This document shows, piece by piece, positions 51,437 to 60,536 of a DNA stretch of 64,000 nucleotides. The stretch spans positions 124,001 through 188,000 of the forward strand of contig JACKPZ010000004.1 of NCBI GenBank assembly GCA_024233135.1, given 5' to 3'. The notes beneath the pieces were generated by a model. That model made no database searches. It saw nothing but the letters and a program-made list of their open reading frames with translations, and had not been told where the DNA came from. Positions within the stretch are counted from its first letter, which is position 1. Every line of letters begins with the position of its first letter. Position numbers and translations under genes: made by a program. The stretch comes from Akkermansiaceae bacterium (GTDB lineage Bacteria; Verrucomicrobiota; Verrucomicrobiia; Verrucomicrobiales; Akkermansiaceae).

Positions 51437-51964
51437 CCTATTCTGAGGCATCAATAGTCCTTTAGGAACCCAAGGAAACGGGGAATTCCTCAGGCAATAG
51501 CCAAAGCCATCGAGCGCTCCAGAAACGTCTTTATCGAATCCATCGCGTAGCACGTTCCAATTAAACCGATAGAGATCGAGCCAGAGTCTAAGCAGCATTG
51601 TCGCTTCCTTCGAGTAGATGGCTTTAAACCACCGATCTCCCTCCCTTAGAATGACTCCGTTCCGCCCCGAAATAAGCTTCAAAGGTTCATCCGAAGCTTC
51701 ACCCGGTGCCAACCAGTTCAGATGATCCCAAAGAGTAAAAAAGGCGGAGAACGGCGCCTCCATCTCTGCGCGATTCCGAAACCCGGGACGCGATAGCATG
51801 ACCAGAGTTTTCGGCTTCGCATCAGGACCTAAGGTATCGGGATCCGTGTAGGAAAACTCCAGCACCCACCCCTCGATTTGGGCAGTCATCGTCCGTGGGA
51901 GCACATCCCCATTTGCGCCCATGAGAAGGACAACGAAACAGCCGATGATTTGCAGTGTCCTCAT
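51338..51964 (-). CDS. Secreted cassette-borne protein of unknown function with a read-through tail
   Basis: A 208-residue protein with a signal peptide (about residues 1-19, LLMGANG) and no recognised domain. The last 31 residues (from EQASARQPATN onward) are encoded by the attC-like repeat, are Ser/Glu/Arg-rich and look unlike the body. The codon where the tail begins (51431-51433) is GAA, and the matching position of the other repeat is the TAA stop, so the natural end was probably after residue 177. The start ATG follows a GTTCGGA box by three bases. Function unknown. Confidence 0.65.
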   Translation of the reverse strand: MRTLQIIGCFVVLLMGANGDVLPRTMTAQIEGWVLEFSYTDPDTLGPDAKPKTLVMLSRPGFRNRAEMEAPFSAFFTLWDHLNWLAPGEASDEPLKLISGRNGVILREGDRWFKAIYSKEATMLLRLWLDLYRFNWNVLRDGFDKDVSGALDGFGYCLRNSPFPWVPKGLLMPQNRTEQASARQPATNSESNSEGRDKLQTESEGRSR

Positions 51965-52311
51965 TTTTCCGAACAGTTGGTTTTCACATGACTTGAGCGA
52001 GTGATATCCGCCCCGGCCAATCGGTAGGGATAATGGGCGGATTGGTTGATTTCTCAAGGGCTTTTCGGGCTTGAGCGTGTGGATCCGGAGTTGCGCGGGA
52101 AGGATGCCATGGACGGGGCATGGCGGTCGTCGGATGGGATTCGGGTGCGAGATCGATGCGGCCGGCTTTGGTATTGAGGAAGCGGAAGAGCGTGCCGTTC
52201 CGACAGTTTCATCGACATCGACGGACACAGTCCGCCGCTACAATCGGGCCATTCGCTGCATGCGGGGTTTGAGAATCGGATCGACGGGAATGCAGGATGG
52301 AGGAACGGGAG
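51965..52311. other. 347-bp stretch without a recognised gene
   Basis: Frames on both strands are short or arginine/serine-rich and lack start context. Apart from the GTTCGGA box next to the upstream end of the cassette-like gene, nothing was recognised. It separates the cassette-like pair from the lipoprotein gene. Confidence 0.6.
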
Positions 52312-52746
52312 TCACTCCGGATCTCCGCCATCCGCTTGTCGGGCGCTGTCGTTGACCTCCACGTTCCGGCCCTTGTCGATGCGGACTTTGTCACCGACCT
52401 CCAGACCGCCATACGGCCTGCCGTTCATCTGGAAGCGGATCGGACTGCCGGGAACTTTCTCAAGGCGGATCTCGACGTCGTCGCCCATGGTGATCTTGAT
52501 CCGGGCGTCCGTTTGTTCCGGGTCCGAATGGATTCCCCCGTCGAATTCCGATCCGGAGGCATGCCCCTTGGGCTCCGCGACATCGAAGTGGATGCCCCAG
52601 ACCCTGGCGGTCGCCCGGCCCTCGAGATACCTGACGAAGTCTCCATCCGTGGGTGGATCCGTTTCGACGGCGGTCTTGTTTTCCCGACATGCGGTGAGAG
52701 CCAGAAGAAGGGCGAGGCAGAAGGCGGCTGTCCAAGGGAGTTTCAT
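52312..52746 (-). CDS. Lipoprotein of unknown function
   Basis: A 144-residue lipoprotein: a signal sequence ending ALTAC (lipobox Cys20) and a mature part of mostly short strands. The C-terminal half (VEIRLEKVPGSPIRFQMNGRPYGGLEVGDKVRIDKGRNVEV) looks like a small beta-barrel. The lipobox sets the start at 52746. A larger open frame upstream is antisense to the acyltransferase gene and arginine-rich, so it is excluded. No operon partner; function unknown. Confidence 0.75.
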   Translation of the reverse strand: MKLPWTAAFCLALLLALTACRENKTAVETDPPTDGDFVRYLEGRATARVWGIHFDVAEPKGHASGSEFDGGIHSDPEQTDARIKITMGDDVEIRLEKVPGSPIRFQMNGRPYGGLEVGDKVRIDKGRNVEVNDSARQADGGDPE

Positions 52747-52927
52747 GGTCCGGGTCGGGTTGTGGGTTGGTTTTTTCAACAAATGATCGCGGAAGGTAGA
52801 AAACGGCGCGCCGCACTGTCGAGAAAAGGGTGACCTCTCCGGTTTCGCCCGATGGCAGGTCCCCTTCCCCACGCGATGAGGGGGATTGCATCCGAGGGGC
52901 TGCGGGAGCAGTATCCGTGCACCCGGC

Positions 52928-54067
52928 ATGTCCTCCCCTTCCTCCCGCCGCGACAACAACTTCGACCTGATCCGCCTGCTGGCGGCCGCACAGGTCGTGG
53001 CCGCGCACGCCATCGGCCACACGCCGCTGAAGGAAAAACTGTCGCCCTTGGGAGTGGGCTTGTTCGACATCCTGCTGATGATCCCGGGGGTGCCGATCTT
53101 CTTCGTGATCAGCGGGTTTCTGATCCTGCGATCGTTCGAAAAGAACCCGGCGGACGTGAAAGGATACCTGTGGCGGCGCGGGCTGCGGATCTTCCCCGCA
53201 CTGTGGGTGTGCCTGGCGGTGACCATCGGCGCGCTGGGCGCGTTCGGGTTCCTCGGGGCGGATTTCGTGTTTTCCGGCACCTTCGCGGCGTGGATCGCCG
53301 GACAGGTGAGCTTCGTGCAGTTTTTCAACCCGGAGCAGTTCCGTGGGTTCGGCATCGGCGTGGCGAACGGCGCGTTGTGGACGATCACGGTGGAGCTGCA
53401 GTTCTACCTCTTCGTCCCGATCTATCATTTCCTCACCCGTCCACGGCCGGGCGGCCGGGCGGGCGTGGCGATCACGGCCGTGTTGTTCCTCGTTTCCTTC
53501 GGCGCGTTCTGCGTGATGGACGACAAGGTGAACGGCCCGGGCGGATACGGCGCGGCGCCGACCGTGTATAAGCTCCTCTTCGTCTCGCTGGTCCCGCACC
53601 TGTGGATGTTCCTGCTGGGCGCGACGATCCACCGGCACTTCGACCGGATCCGCGGCTGGTTCGAGGGCCGCTTCCTCGTCTGGGCGGCGCTCTATGCGGT
53701 GGCGCTGGCGGCCGTGCACTTCCTTCTGCCGTGGCGCAGCCTCCCTTGGTATCTCTCGTATCTGCCCACCCGCGTGATCCTGGCGGGCGTGACGATTTCG
53801 GCGGCCTATTCCGCCCGCTGGCTCTCGCGCAAGATCCTCCGCGGCAACGACATTTCCTACGGCAGTTACCTCTATCACTCGGTGGTGATCAACGTGCTCG
53901 TCGAGAGCGGCAGGATGGAATCATTCGTCTCCGTGGCCGCGGTGTATGGGATCACGCTCGCGCTCGCGGTGCTGAGCTGGCGTTTCGTGGAGAAACCGGC
54001 GCTGGCGATGAAACCGAAGGTGCCGGGCAGCGAACCGGGACCCGTCGAGGCGGCGGTGGCCGAGTGA
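52928..54067 (+). CDS. Membrane acyltransferase (AT3 family)
   Basis: A 379-residue polytopic inner-membrane protein of the acyltransferase-3 family (OafA/YrhL type), which O-acylates cell-surface glycans or small molecules. The start DNNFDLIRLLAAAQVVAAHA places the catalytic histidine in the usual first-helix position, followed by VPIFFVISGFLILRSF and a conserved RRGLRIFPALWV. About ten hydrophobic helices follow, ending at SWRFVEKPAL. It converges on the YkgJ/amidase pair. The ATG at 52928 is chosen because the upstream codons are Gly/Arg-rich. Confidence 0.9.
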   Translation: MSSPSSRRDNNFDLIRLLAAAQVVAAHAIGHTPLKEKLSPLGVGLFDILLMIPGVPIFFVISGFLILRSFEKNPADVKGYLWRRGLRIFPALWVCLAVTIGALGAFGFLGADFVFSGTFAAWIAGQVSFVQFFNPEQFRGFGIGVANGALWTITVELQFYLFVPIYHFLTRPRPGGRAGVAITAVLFLVSFGAFCVMDDKVNGPGGYGAAPTVYKLLFVSLVPHLWMFLLGATIHRHFDRIRGWFEGRFLVWAALYAVALAAVHFLLPWRSLPWYLSYLPTRVILAGVTISAAYSARWLSRKILRGNDISYGSYLYHSVVINVLVESGRMESFVSVAAVYGITLALAVLSWRFVEKPALAMKPKVPGSEPGPVEAAVAE

Positions 54068-54073
54068 GGTGCG

Positions 54074-54457
54074 TCAGTCCACCTTCACCGGAACCGCCTC
54101 GCAGACGTCGCGCCAGCCGGGGAAATTCCACTTGTTGGGGAAACCGCGGCATTGTTCGGGTTTCACGTCGTGGATGCGGCAGCCGCCGTTTTCGAGCATG
54201 ACGCACTCGTGGTTTTCCCGCTCGATGAGGGAAAGGCCGGTGCGGTTCGTGCGGAGGCGGGTGTAGCGCTGGATGAATTCGTCTTCCGCAAGACCGAGAT
54301 GAGCGGCGATGGGCGCGATCTCGTCGTCCTCGATGCGGACGTCGCCCGGCCATTTGCAACAAGCATTGCAGCGCTGGCAGACGTAGAACACGCCGGGATC
54401 GAGAACGACATCGCGGTTTCCCGGGCTGCCGAAGTCCTTGGACGGACCGCCGTTCAC
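54074..54457 (-). CDS. YkgJ-family cysteine-cluster protein
   Basis: A 127-residue cysteine-rich protein of the YkgJ family (DUF/UPF0153 group), thought to bind zinc or iron. The cluster is CQRCNACC (Cys27, Cys30, Cys33, Cys34), with more cysteines in ENHECVM, NGGCRIHD and EQCRGFP. GGCRIHDVKPEQCRGFP is the family hallmark. A GTG start at 54457 overlaps the stop of the upstream amidase gene by four bases (GTGA), implying translational coupling. The family has no firm function. Confidence 0.82.
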   Translation of the reverse strand: MNGGPSKDFGSPGNRDVVLDPGVFYVCQRCNACCKWPGDVRIEDDEIAPIAAHLGLAEDEFIQRYTRLRTNRTGLSLIERENHECVMLENGGCRIHDVKPEQCRGFPNKWNFPGWRDVCEAVPVKVD

Positions 54458-55203
54458 TGGATCTGGCGGTAGTAGGCGTTCACCTTGCCTTGGAACCAGC
54501 GCCACTTCGCGCCGGGCCGACCGTTGTCGAGCAGGAAGTGCGGGCAGTTCTTGTTCGGCGGGGTCTTGCCGCGCCGCGGCCAGTGGTAGTGGGGCACGAC
54601 GTTCTGGATCGGAATGCCGTGCTGTTTCATGAGAAGCGCCGTGAGCTTGGCGGTACGGTCGATGGTGACGGAGCGGTTGCTGCCGCGCTGCTCGCACATC
54701 TCGATGCCGATGGACAGGCGGTTGCCCGGGCCGTGGAAGTCGGCGTGCTCGCCCTGTTCGTTGGTCGGCATGTGCTGGATGGCGACCTTGTCGTCCACAG
54801 TGAAGTGCCAGATCAGGTAGCCGATGCGGTTGCCGTAGCGGGTCTTGGGGGACCGCAGCGCGCCGCGTTTGAGCGCCAGCGAGTGGCGGGACGCGTCGGC
54901 GCTGTAGTTCTGGGTGCTGTGGATGGTGATGTAACGCGGGCGCATCGGCCGGATCACCTTCCGGCCGTGGGTGCCCTTGGGGACCATGTCGACCCGGAGG
55001 TTCACCTCGCGTTTCATCTTCGTCATGCCCACCGCCGGAGCGACGCCGCCGCCGGACGAGGTGCTGCGGACCTCCGTGCGGTGGTAGCGGTCCCGGCCGC
55101 CGCCGGGCGGACCGATCGGCGTGCAGGCGGCGGCCACCGCGATAGCGATGGGCAGGGCAATGGCAAGCTTGCGGGGAAGAAACACGGAGCCGTCATAGCA
55201 CAC
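54454..55203 (-). CDS. N-acetylmuramoyl-L-alanine amidase, lipoprotein-like
   Basis: Cuts the amide bond between N-acetylmuramic acid and the peptide in peptidoglycan. The 249-residue protein has a lipoprotein-like signal (AVAAAC, Cys27) and an Amidase_2-type domain with zinc ligands His95 (ITIHSTQN), His205 (VVPHYHW) and Cys220 (NKNCPHF). Lipidation would place it on the periplasmic face. The ATG at 55203 is given; a GTG at 55185 (MFLPRKLAIALP) is a good alternative. The YkgJ-type gene overlaps its stop and is probably co-translated. Confidence 0.82.
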   Translation of the reverse strand: MCYDGSVFLPRKLAIALPIAIAVAAACTPIGPPGGGRDRYHRTEVRSTSSGGGVAPAVGMTKMKREVNLRVDMVPKGTHGRKVIRPMRPRYITIHSTQNYSADASRHSLALKRGALRSPKTRYGNRIGYLIWHFTVDDKVAIQHMPTNEQGEHADFHGPGNRLSIGIEMCEQRGSNRSVTIDRTAKLTALLMKQHGIPIQNVVPHYHWPRRGKTPPNKNCPHFLLDNGRPGAKWRWFQGKVNAYYRQIQ

Positions 55204-55318
55204 CGGAGCGGGAGCGGAAATGTAAATTCATCCTAACAATCTCATCGGTCGCGATTTTCCCGCCCGCGAGGCGTCCCCCACCCTTGCGCGGGCCCGTTCC
55301 GGCCCCTACAAAAAGGCG

Positions 55319-56212
55319 GTGGAGCCGATTCGTTTTTTCAACCGCTACACCGGACAGGTCGAGACCGAGAAGGTCTACGGCGAGGGGTTTCTCAAGTGGA
55401 CGTATGCGAATCCGCTGGGCCGGATCGCCCTCGAATCGTTCGTGAAACGCCCGTTTTTCTCGAGTTGGTATGGCCGGCGGATGAGCGGGCGCGCCTCGGC
55501 GGCCCGCATCGCACCGTTCATCAAGCTGTACGGGATCGACGTGTCGGAAATGGCGGACGAGCCGTCGTCCTTCGCGAGTTTCAACGAGTTCTTCTACCGC
55601 AAGCTGAAGCCGGAGGCGCGGCCGGTCGATCCGGATCCGGACTCGGTGGTGTTCCCGGCGGACGGTCGGCATCTCGGATTCGAGAAGGCGTCGGAGATTT
55701 CCTCGGTCTTTGTGAAGGGCCAGCGGTTCGAGCTGCCGGAGCTGCTGGGCGACGCCCGGCTGGCGGATCGTTTCCGCGATGGCGCGCTGGTGCTCTCGCG
55801 GCTCTGTCCGGTGGACTACCACCGCTTCCACTTTCCCGCGGCCGGGGTGCCCGGGCCGGTGCGTTCCATCGACGGTCCGCTTTATTCCGTGTCGCCCATC
55901 GCCCTGCGCCGCCGCCTCGGTTATCTGTGGACGAACAAACGCGCGGTGACGGTCCTGGAAACGGAACGTTTCGGCCGCGTCGCGTTGTTGGAGATCGGCG
56001 CGACCTGCGTGGGCAGCATCATCCAGACGCATTCCGCCGGCGAAGCGGTGGAGAAAGGAGCCGAAAAAGGCTGTTTCGCGTTCGGCGGCTCGTCGACGAT
56101 CACGATTTTCGAACCCGGCCGCGTGCGCTTGGCCGAGGATCTGCTCGCCCGATCCGCGGACCGCACGGAACTCTACGCCCGGATGGGCGACCGGATGGGC
56201 GGCGCCGCTTGA
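55319..56212 (+). CDS. psd: Phosphatidylserine decarboxylase
   Basis: Makes phosphatidylethanolamine from phosphatidylserine using a pyruvoyl group formed by self-cleavage. The 297-residue precursor has the cleavage motif FGGSST near its end (Ser258 becomes the pyruvoyl group), which is the GGSST-type rather than LGST-type site. Other blocks are FNEFFYRKLKPEARP, FPADGRH and PVDYHRFHFPAAG. A GTG start at 55319 is preceded by AAAAGG, and no better ATG exists. No pssA is nearby. It is followed 41 bp later by glnD on the same strand. Confidence 0.93.
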   Translation: MEPIRFFNRYTGQVETEKVYGEGFLKWTYANPLGRIALESFVKRPFFSSWYGRRMSGRASAARIAPFIKLYGIDVSEMADEPSSFASFNEFFYRKLKPEARPVDPDPDSVVFPADGRHLGFEKASEISSVFVKGQRFELPELLGDARLADRFRDGALVLSRLCPVDYHRFHFPAAGVPGPVRSIDGPLYSVSPIALRRRLGYLWTNKRAVTVLETERFGRVALLEIGATCVGSIIQTHSAGEAVEKGAEKGCFAFGGSSTITIFEPGRVRLAEDLLARSADRTELYARMGDRMGGAA

Positions 56213-56253
56213 CCCGCGCCCGGATCGGAACAAGCTCCCATCGCATCGCATTC

Positions 56254-59013
56254 ATGCCCGACTACGCCAAAGCCCTCCAACAGCATGCCAAGGACGCCCT
56301 CCGGCCGGCCGTCGACGGAGTCCTCTCGCCTTCCGAACGGATCGCCCTCTTCAAGCAGTTCCTCAAGGTCGAGGAAGACCGGATTCTCAAACTCCACCGC
56401 CAGGGCGCCGGCGGTCTGGAAGTGGCGGGAAACCGCTCGCTGATGATCGATACGGTGCTCACCTCGATGGTCGCGACCTCGCCGAAGGCACCGCGCAACC
56501 TCAACGAGCTGCCGTACGCGCTGGTGGCCACCGGCGGATACGGCCGCGGCCTGCTCAATCCCGGGTCCGACATCGACGTGCTTTTCCTGTTGCCGCGCGC
56601 CTCGAACAAGCTGCCCGCCGCCGTCCAGGAGCAGGTGCAGGACGTGCTCTATCTGCTGTGGGACGTCGGTTTCAAGGTCGGGCACGCGTGCCGGTCGATC
56701 GTCGAGTGCGTGCAGCAGGCGAAGATCAACGGTGACAACAAGACGGCGTTGATGGACTCGAGGCTGATCACCGGCGACCGCAAGCTCTTCGGCGACCTGC
56801 GGGTCCGCTTCGCGAAAGACTGCATCAACAAGGGCCAGGCGGCGTTTTTCGAACAACGGCGCGACGACCTCCGCACGCGGCATGAGAAGTATTCGCACAC
56901 CGTGTTCCTGCAGGAGCCGAACGTGAAGGAAAGCTGCGGCGGGATGCGCGACTATCAGAACGTCCAATGGGTCGCGCACGTCAAGGAGGGCAGCCCGGAC
57001 CTCGGCGAGCTCGTCGAGAAGCGGATCCTGACGAACGGCGCCTACCGGGAGATGAAGGAGGCCTACGATTTCCTCCACCGGGTGCGCAACGAACTGCACT
57101 ACCACAGCGGCAAGGCGACCGATCAGCTCACCTTGTTCCTGCAGGGCGTGGTGGCCACCGCGTTCAACTACCCGCAGCGCAACATCCTGCGCAGCACCGA
57201 GGCGTTCATGCGGGACTATTACCGCCACACCCGGCATATCTATCAGCACTCGACCTCGCTGATGGAGGCGTTCCAGATCGAGCAGGAAACGAAGGCCGAG
57301 TCCGCCATCCATTCGTTCCTTACCTTCCGCCGCAAGAGCCGCGAGGAGTTCGACGGGTTCGTCGCGCGGTCCGGACGTTTGTTTCCCGCCGGCCAGGACA
57401 TCTTCCGCGAGGACCCGCAGCGGCTGATGCGGCTGTTCCAGCACTGCCAGGTGCGAAACCTCAAGCTCAGCCCGCAGCTCCGCCGGCTGATCGCGCAGCA
57501 CTGGGAGGACATCGACCGGCCGTTCCGTTACTCGAAGGCCAACCGCGAGGTGTTCCAGGCGATCCTCGAGCGCAAGGGCGAGGTCGGCCGCACGCTGCGC
57601 CTGATGCACCGCATCGGCTTCCTCGGCCGCTATCTGCCGGAGTTCGGCGCGCTCGACTGCCTCGTCCAGCACGAGTTTTTCCACCGCTACACCGCGGACG
57701 AACACACGCTGCGCTGCATCGACCAGCTCGACAAGCTGGTGCACGACGACAGCCCGCGCCACGGGCTCTACCGCCGGCTCTTCCGCGCCGTGCAGGACCC
57801 CTACGGTTTCTATCTGGCGGTGATCCTGCACGACACCGGCCGGGCCGAGAACGTGCGCGAGCACACCGACGGGTCCGCCATCCTCGCGGCGCGGCTTTGC
57901 AACCGCCTGCAGATCCAGGGCGCGCGCCGCCGGCTCATCATGTTCCTGGTGGACAACCATCTGACGTTCTGGCGCACGGCCACCTCGCGCAATCTCGACG
58001 ACCCCGAGGTGATCGCCGAGTTCGCCGCCATCGTCAAAACCCCGGCCAATCTCGACGCGCTGCTGCTTTTCACCTACATCGACTCGAACGGCACCGCGCC
58101 CGACGCATGGAACGGTTGGAAGGAAAGCCTGATGCTCCAGCTCCACACGGCCACCCATGCCTTCCTCGACAGCGGCCGCGAGCAGTATGAGAAGAAACTC
58201 AACGCCGACCGCCTCGCGTTGCGCAAGGAAGTCACCGGACTGATGCGCGAGGACTACCACGCCGACGTCCGCAAGCACTTCGACCGGATGCCGGCCGCCG
58301 CGTTCCACTTCCGCCAGGCGGCTCACATCGTCACCCAGGTGCGCACCGTGCGTCACTTCCTCCAGCGCGAGTCCGAAAACAAGGACGGCATCGCGTTCAA
58401 CGTGAAGTGGATCGACCACCCGGACCGCGGCAACACCGAGATGGTCATCGCCACGCGCGATCGTCCTCTGTTGCTGGAGAAGATCTGCTGCGCCCTCGCG
58501 TCCGAACAGATCAACATCCTCTCCGCCGACTTCTTCACCCGCAGCGACGGAGTCGTCGTCAACATCTTCCGGATCTGCACGACAAACTTCGAGCCGGTCT
58601 CCAGCGCCGAGACCCGCAAGCGCTTCCTCCAGACCTTCGACAAGATCCTCCACGCGGAGAAATTCGAGCCCGAGAAGTATCTCAAGCGCCGCGCGAACTT
58701 CCTCAAGGCGCGCAACGACCACGACATCCCGGTCCCCGTCCGCGCCTACGTCAGCAACGAGCTCCACCCCACCTGCACCACCGTCGAGATCCAGGCGCTC
58801 GACCGCATCGGGCTCCTGCACGACCTGTTCCATACCATCAACTCGCACGACCTGGAGACCGTCCACGCCCGCATCAGCACCGAGAAGGGGGTGGCGATGG
58901 ACACCCTCTACATCACCGAAGCGAACAACGGCAAAGTGAGCGATCCCGCCCTGCTGAAGCAGCTTGAGCAGGAGTTCACCGAACTCATCGGCCGGCGGGA
59001 GCAGCCGGAGTGA
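56254..59013 (+). CDS. glnD: [Protein-PII] uridylyltransferase/uridylyl-removing enzyme
   Basis: Senses glutamine and modifies PII signal proteins to control nitrogen assimilation. The 919-residue protein has the nucleotidyltransferase motif GGYGRGLLNPGSDID (from Gly94), an HD domain with His526-Asp527 in LHDTGR, and two C-terminal ACT domains that bind glutamine (around 730-800 and 835-915). It is about the usual length. The ATG at 56254 follows psd by 41 bp. The frame is open far upstream through psd in a different frame, which is a GC-rich artefact. glnII elsewhere in the window is not a known target of its pathway. Confidence 0.95.
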   Translation: MPDYAKALQQHAKDALRPAVDGVLSPSERIALFKQFLKVEEDRILKLHRQGAGGLEVAGNRSLMIDTVLTSMVATSPKAPRNLNELPYALVATGGYGRGLLNPGSDIDVLFLLPRASNKLPAAVQEQVQDVLYLLWDVGFKVGHACRSIVECVQQAKINGDNKTALMDSRLITGDRKLFGDLRVRFAKDCINKGQAAFFEQRRDDLRTRHEKYSHTVFLQEPNVKESCGGMRDYQNVQWVAHVKEGSPDLGELVEKRILTNGAYREMKEAYDFLHRVRNELHYHSGKATDQLTLFLQGVVATAFNYPQRNILRSTEAFMRDYYRHTRHIYQHSTSLMEAFQIEQETKAESAIHSFLTFRRKSREEFDGFVARSGRLFPAGQDIFREDPQRLMRLFQHCQVRNLKLSPQLRRLIAQHWEDIDRPFRYSKANREVFQAILERKGEVGRTLRLMHRIGFLGRYLPEFGALDCLVQHEFFHRYTADEHTLRCIDQLDKLVHDDSPRHGLYRRLFRAVQDPYGFYLAVILHDTGRAENVREHTDGSAILAARLCNRLQIQGARRRLIMFLVDNHLTFWRTATSRNLDDPEVIAEFAAIVKTPANLDALLLFTYIDSNGTAPDAWNGWKESLMLQLHTATHAFLDSGREQYEKKLNADRLALRKEVTGLMREDYHADVRKHFDRMPAAAFHFRQAAHIVTQVRTVRHFLQRESENKDGIAFNVKWIDHPDRGNTEMVIATRDRPLLLEKICCALASEQINILSADFFTRSDGVVVNIFRICTTNFEPVSSAETRKRFLQTFDKILHAEKFEPEKYLKRRANFLKARNDHDIPVPVRAYVSNELHPTCTTVEIQALDRIGLLHDLFHTINSHDLETVHARISTEKGVAMDTLYITEANNGKVSDPALLKQLEQEFTELIGRREQPE

Positions 59014-59139
59014 GAAGTGTTTGTCAGGAAATCCGAAATACTTTCCCACAAATCCCAAGATTCTGCTTGGCAAGCCGCCCGGGATCTTCCAACTTCCGCG
59101 CCCGCCCGCGTCGGCGGGCCATCGAAATCGAGTTTCATC

Positions 59140-59394
59140 ATGTCCGTTTCCATCCGTCTTACCCGCCGGGGCACCAAGGATCGCCCGTATTACAAAATCG
59201 TCGCTGTGGACAGCCGCAAGCGTCGCGACGGCCGTTACATCGAGCAACTCGGCACCTACGATCCGCTCAAGGAAGGACAAAACTACGAGTTGGATCTTGA
59301 GAAAGCCGAGAAGTGGCTCTCCGTGGGCGCCAAGCCCTCGGACACCGTCAACAGCATGATCCGCAAGGCCCGCACCGCGGCTGCCAAAGGCTGA
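59140..59394 (+). CDS. rpsP: 30S ribosomal protein S16
   Basis: Small ribosomal protein S16, 84 residues, with the family start MSVSIRLTRRGTKDRPYYKIV, the block VAVDSRKRRDGRYIEQLGTYDP and the tail WLSVGAKPSDTVNSMIRKA. The ATG at 59140 is set by the family N-terminus; a longer open frame upstream is low-quality. In many bacteria rpsP begins the rpsP-rimM-trmD-rplS operon, but here a methyltransferase gene of another type follows, so the usual operon is broken up. Confidence 0.96.
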   Translation: MSVSIRLTRRGTKDRPYYKIVAVDSRKRRDGRYIEQLGTYDPLKEGQNYELDLEKAEKWLSVGAKPSDTVNSMIRKARTAAAKG

Positions 59395-59481
59395 TCGTCC
59401 GCACCGGCACCCATGGCGCGACCGCGCCGCAATCACTGGCAACCGCGCTCCATCCGGACCGCGGTTGTTTCGTTTCCAGCC

Positions 59482-60459
59482 ATGCGGAACCCCGTCCCCT
59501 TCGAGGAATTCATGCGGCGGGCGCTGCACGATCCCGAGCGCGGTTACTACGCGCGGCGGATCGCCGGCATCGGCCGAGGCGGCGATTTCACCACCGCGCC
59601 GATGCTCTCGGAGCTTCCCGCCCGGGCGATCGCCCGCTGGGCGGCCACCGCGCTGCGGGAAACCGGATGCCGCGACCTCATCGAGATCGGCCCGGGTGAA
59701 GGACGGCTCGCGCTGGCGGTCTGGAAATTCCTTCCTCGCCTGCTGCGCTGGCGGACACGCCTGCATCTCGTCGAGTCGTCCGAACCGCTCGCCCGGCATC
59801 AGAAATCGCTGCTCGGAAAGACCGCCCGCTGGCACGAGCACCCGGCCGCCGCGCTCGAAGCCTGCGGAGGAAACGCGGTGATCTATTCCAACGAACTGCT
59901 CGACGCGTTCCCCGTGCGCCTCTTCGAGCGGACTGCGGATGACTGGCGGGAGATCGCGGTGGCGACCGACGGCACCGGCGCGACCGTCGAGTCCCTGCTG
60001 CCACCCGGGCCGCTCCCCGACTCGTCGGTTTTCATGGAACCCTTCGCCACCGGCCAACGGGTGGAGGTGCACGACTCGCTGCGCGCATGGTTCCCCACCT
60101 GGCTGGGTGGCTGGAAATCCGGCCGCATGCTCAGCATCGACTATGGCGCTGCCGACGCAGCGCAGCTCTATCAACGCCGGCCGCGCGGAACGCTGCGCGC
60201 CTATCTGTTTCACCAGCGGCTTGAGGGGCCCGCCTTGTATGAGAACCCGGGACGTCAGGACATCACGGCGGATGTGAATTTCGCCGACGTCATCCGCTGG
60301 ACGGAAGCTTCGGCGCGGACTCTCCGGCTCACGTCGTTCGCCTCGTTCCTCAGCGAACAACTGGCGGACGCAACAGCCCCCACCTCCCCGCTGTTCGACG
60401 AGGACGGAGCCGGCGGCGCGTTCCTCACCCTCGAACAGGAACCCGCACGCCGGGACTGA
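59482..60459 (+). CDS. MidA-family SAM-dependent methyltransferase (NDUFAF7-like)
   Basis: A 325-residue protein of the MidA/NDUFAF7 (DUF185) family. The human member methylates an arginine of complex I; bacterial roles are unclear. Landmarks are the N-terminal FEEFMRRALHDPERGYYA, the SAM loop LIEIGPGEGRLA, NELLDAFPV and LSIDYGA. It starts at 59482 here; an ATG at 59413 gives a longer N-terminus. It follows rpsP by 87 bp on the same strand and ends at a bidirectional terminator shared with the convergent helical-repeat gene. Confidence 0.88.
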   Translation: MRNPVPFEEFMRRALHDPERGYYARRIAGIGRGGDFTTAPMLSELPARAIARWAATALRETGCRDLIEIGPGEGRLALAVWKFLPRLLRWRTRLHLVESSEPLARHQKSLLGKTARWHEHPAAALEACGGNAVIYSNELLDAFPVRLFERTADDWREIAVATDGTGATVESLLPPGPLPDSSVFMEPFATGQRVEVHDSLRAWFPTWLGGWKSGRMLSIDYGAADAAQLYQRRPRGTLRAYLFHQRLEGPALYENPGRQDITADVNFADVIRWTEASARTLRLTSFASFLSEQLADATAPTSPLFDEDGAGGAFLTLEQEPARRD

Positions 60460-60476
60460 TACCTCCGGGTATGACA

Positions 60477-60511
60477 AAAGCCGCGGCCCCCTCCCGGAGC
60501 GCCGCGGCTTT
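60477..60511. terminator. Bidirectional terminator between convergent genes
   Basis: AAAAGCCGCGGC (60477-60488) and GCCGCGGCTTT (60501-60511) form a 10-11-bp stem with a 12-nt loop, 18 bp behind the methyltransferase stop. On the minus strand it is followed by TTTTGTC, on the plus strand by TTTGCC. It probably ends both the methyltransferase and the helical-repeat gene. Confidence 0.75.
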
Positions 60512-60536
60512 GCCAGTTATACCCATGAAAAAACCT

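Noticed and set aside
52460..53878. Minus-strand frame over the acyltransferase
   Set aside because: Gln/Arg/His-rich antisense frame; the lipoprotein at its end uses a different frame and its own start.
56173..60477. 1434-residue minus-strand frame over glnD to the methyltransferase
   Set aside because: Antisense to real genes with strong domains; long only because of high GC.
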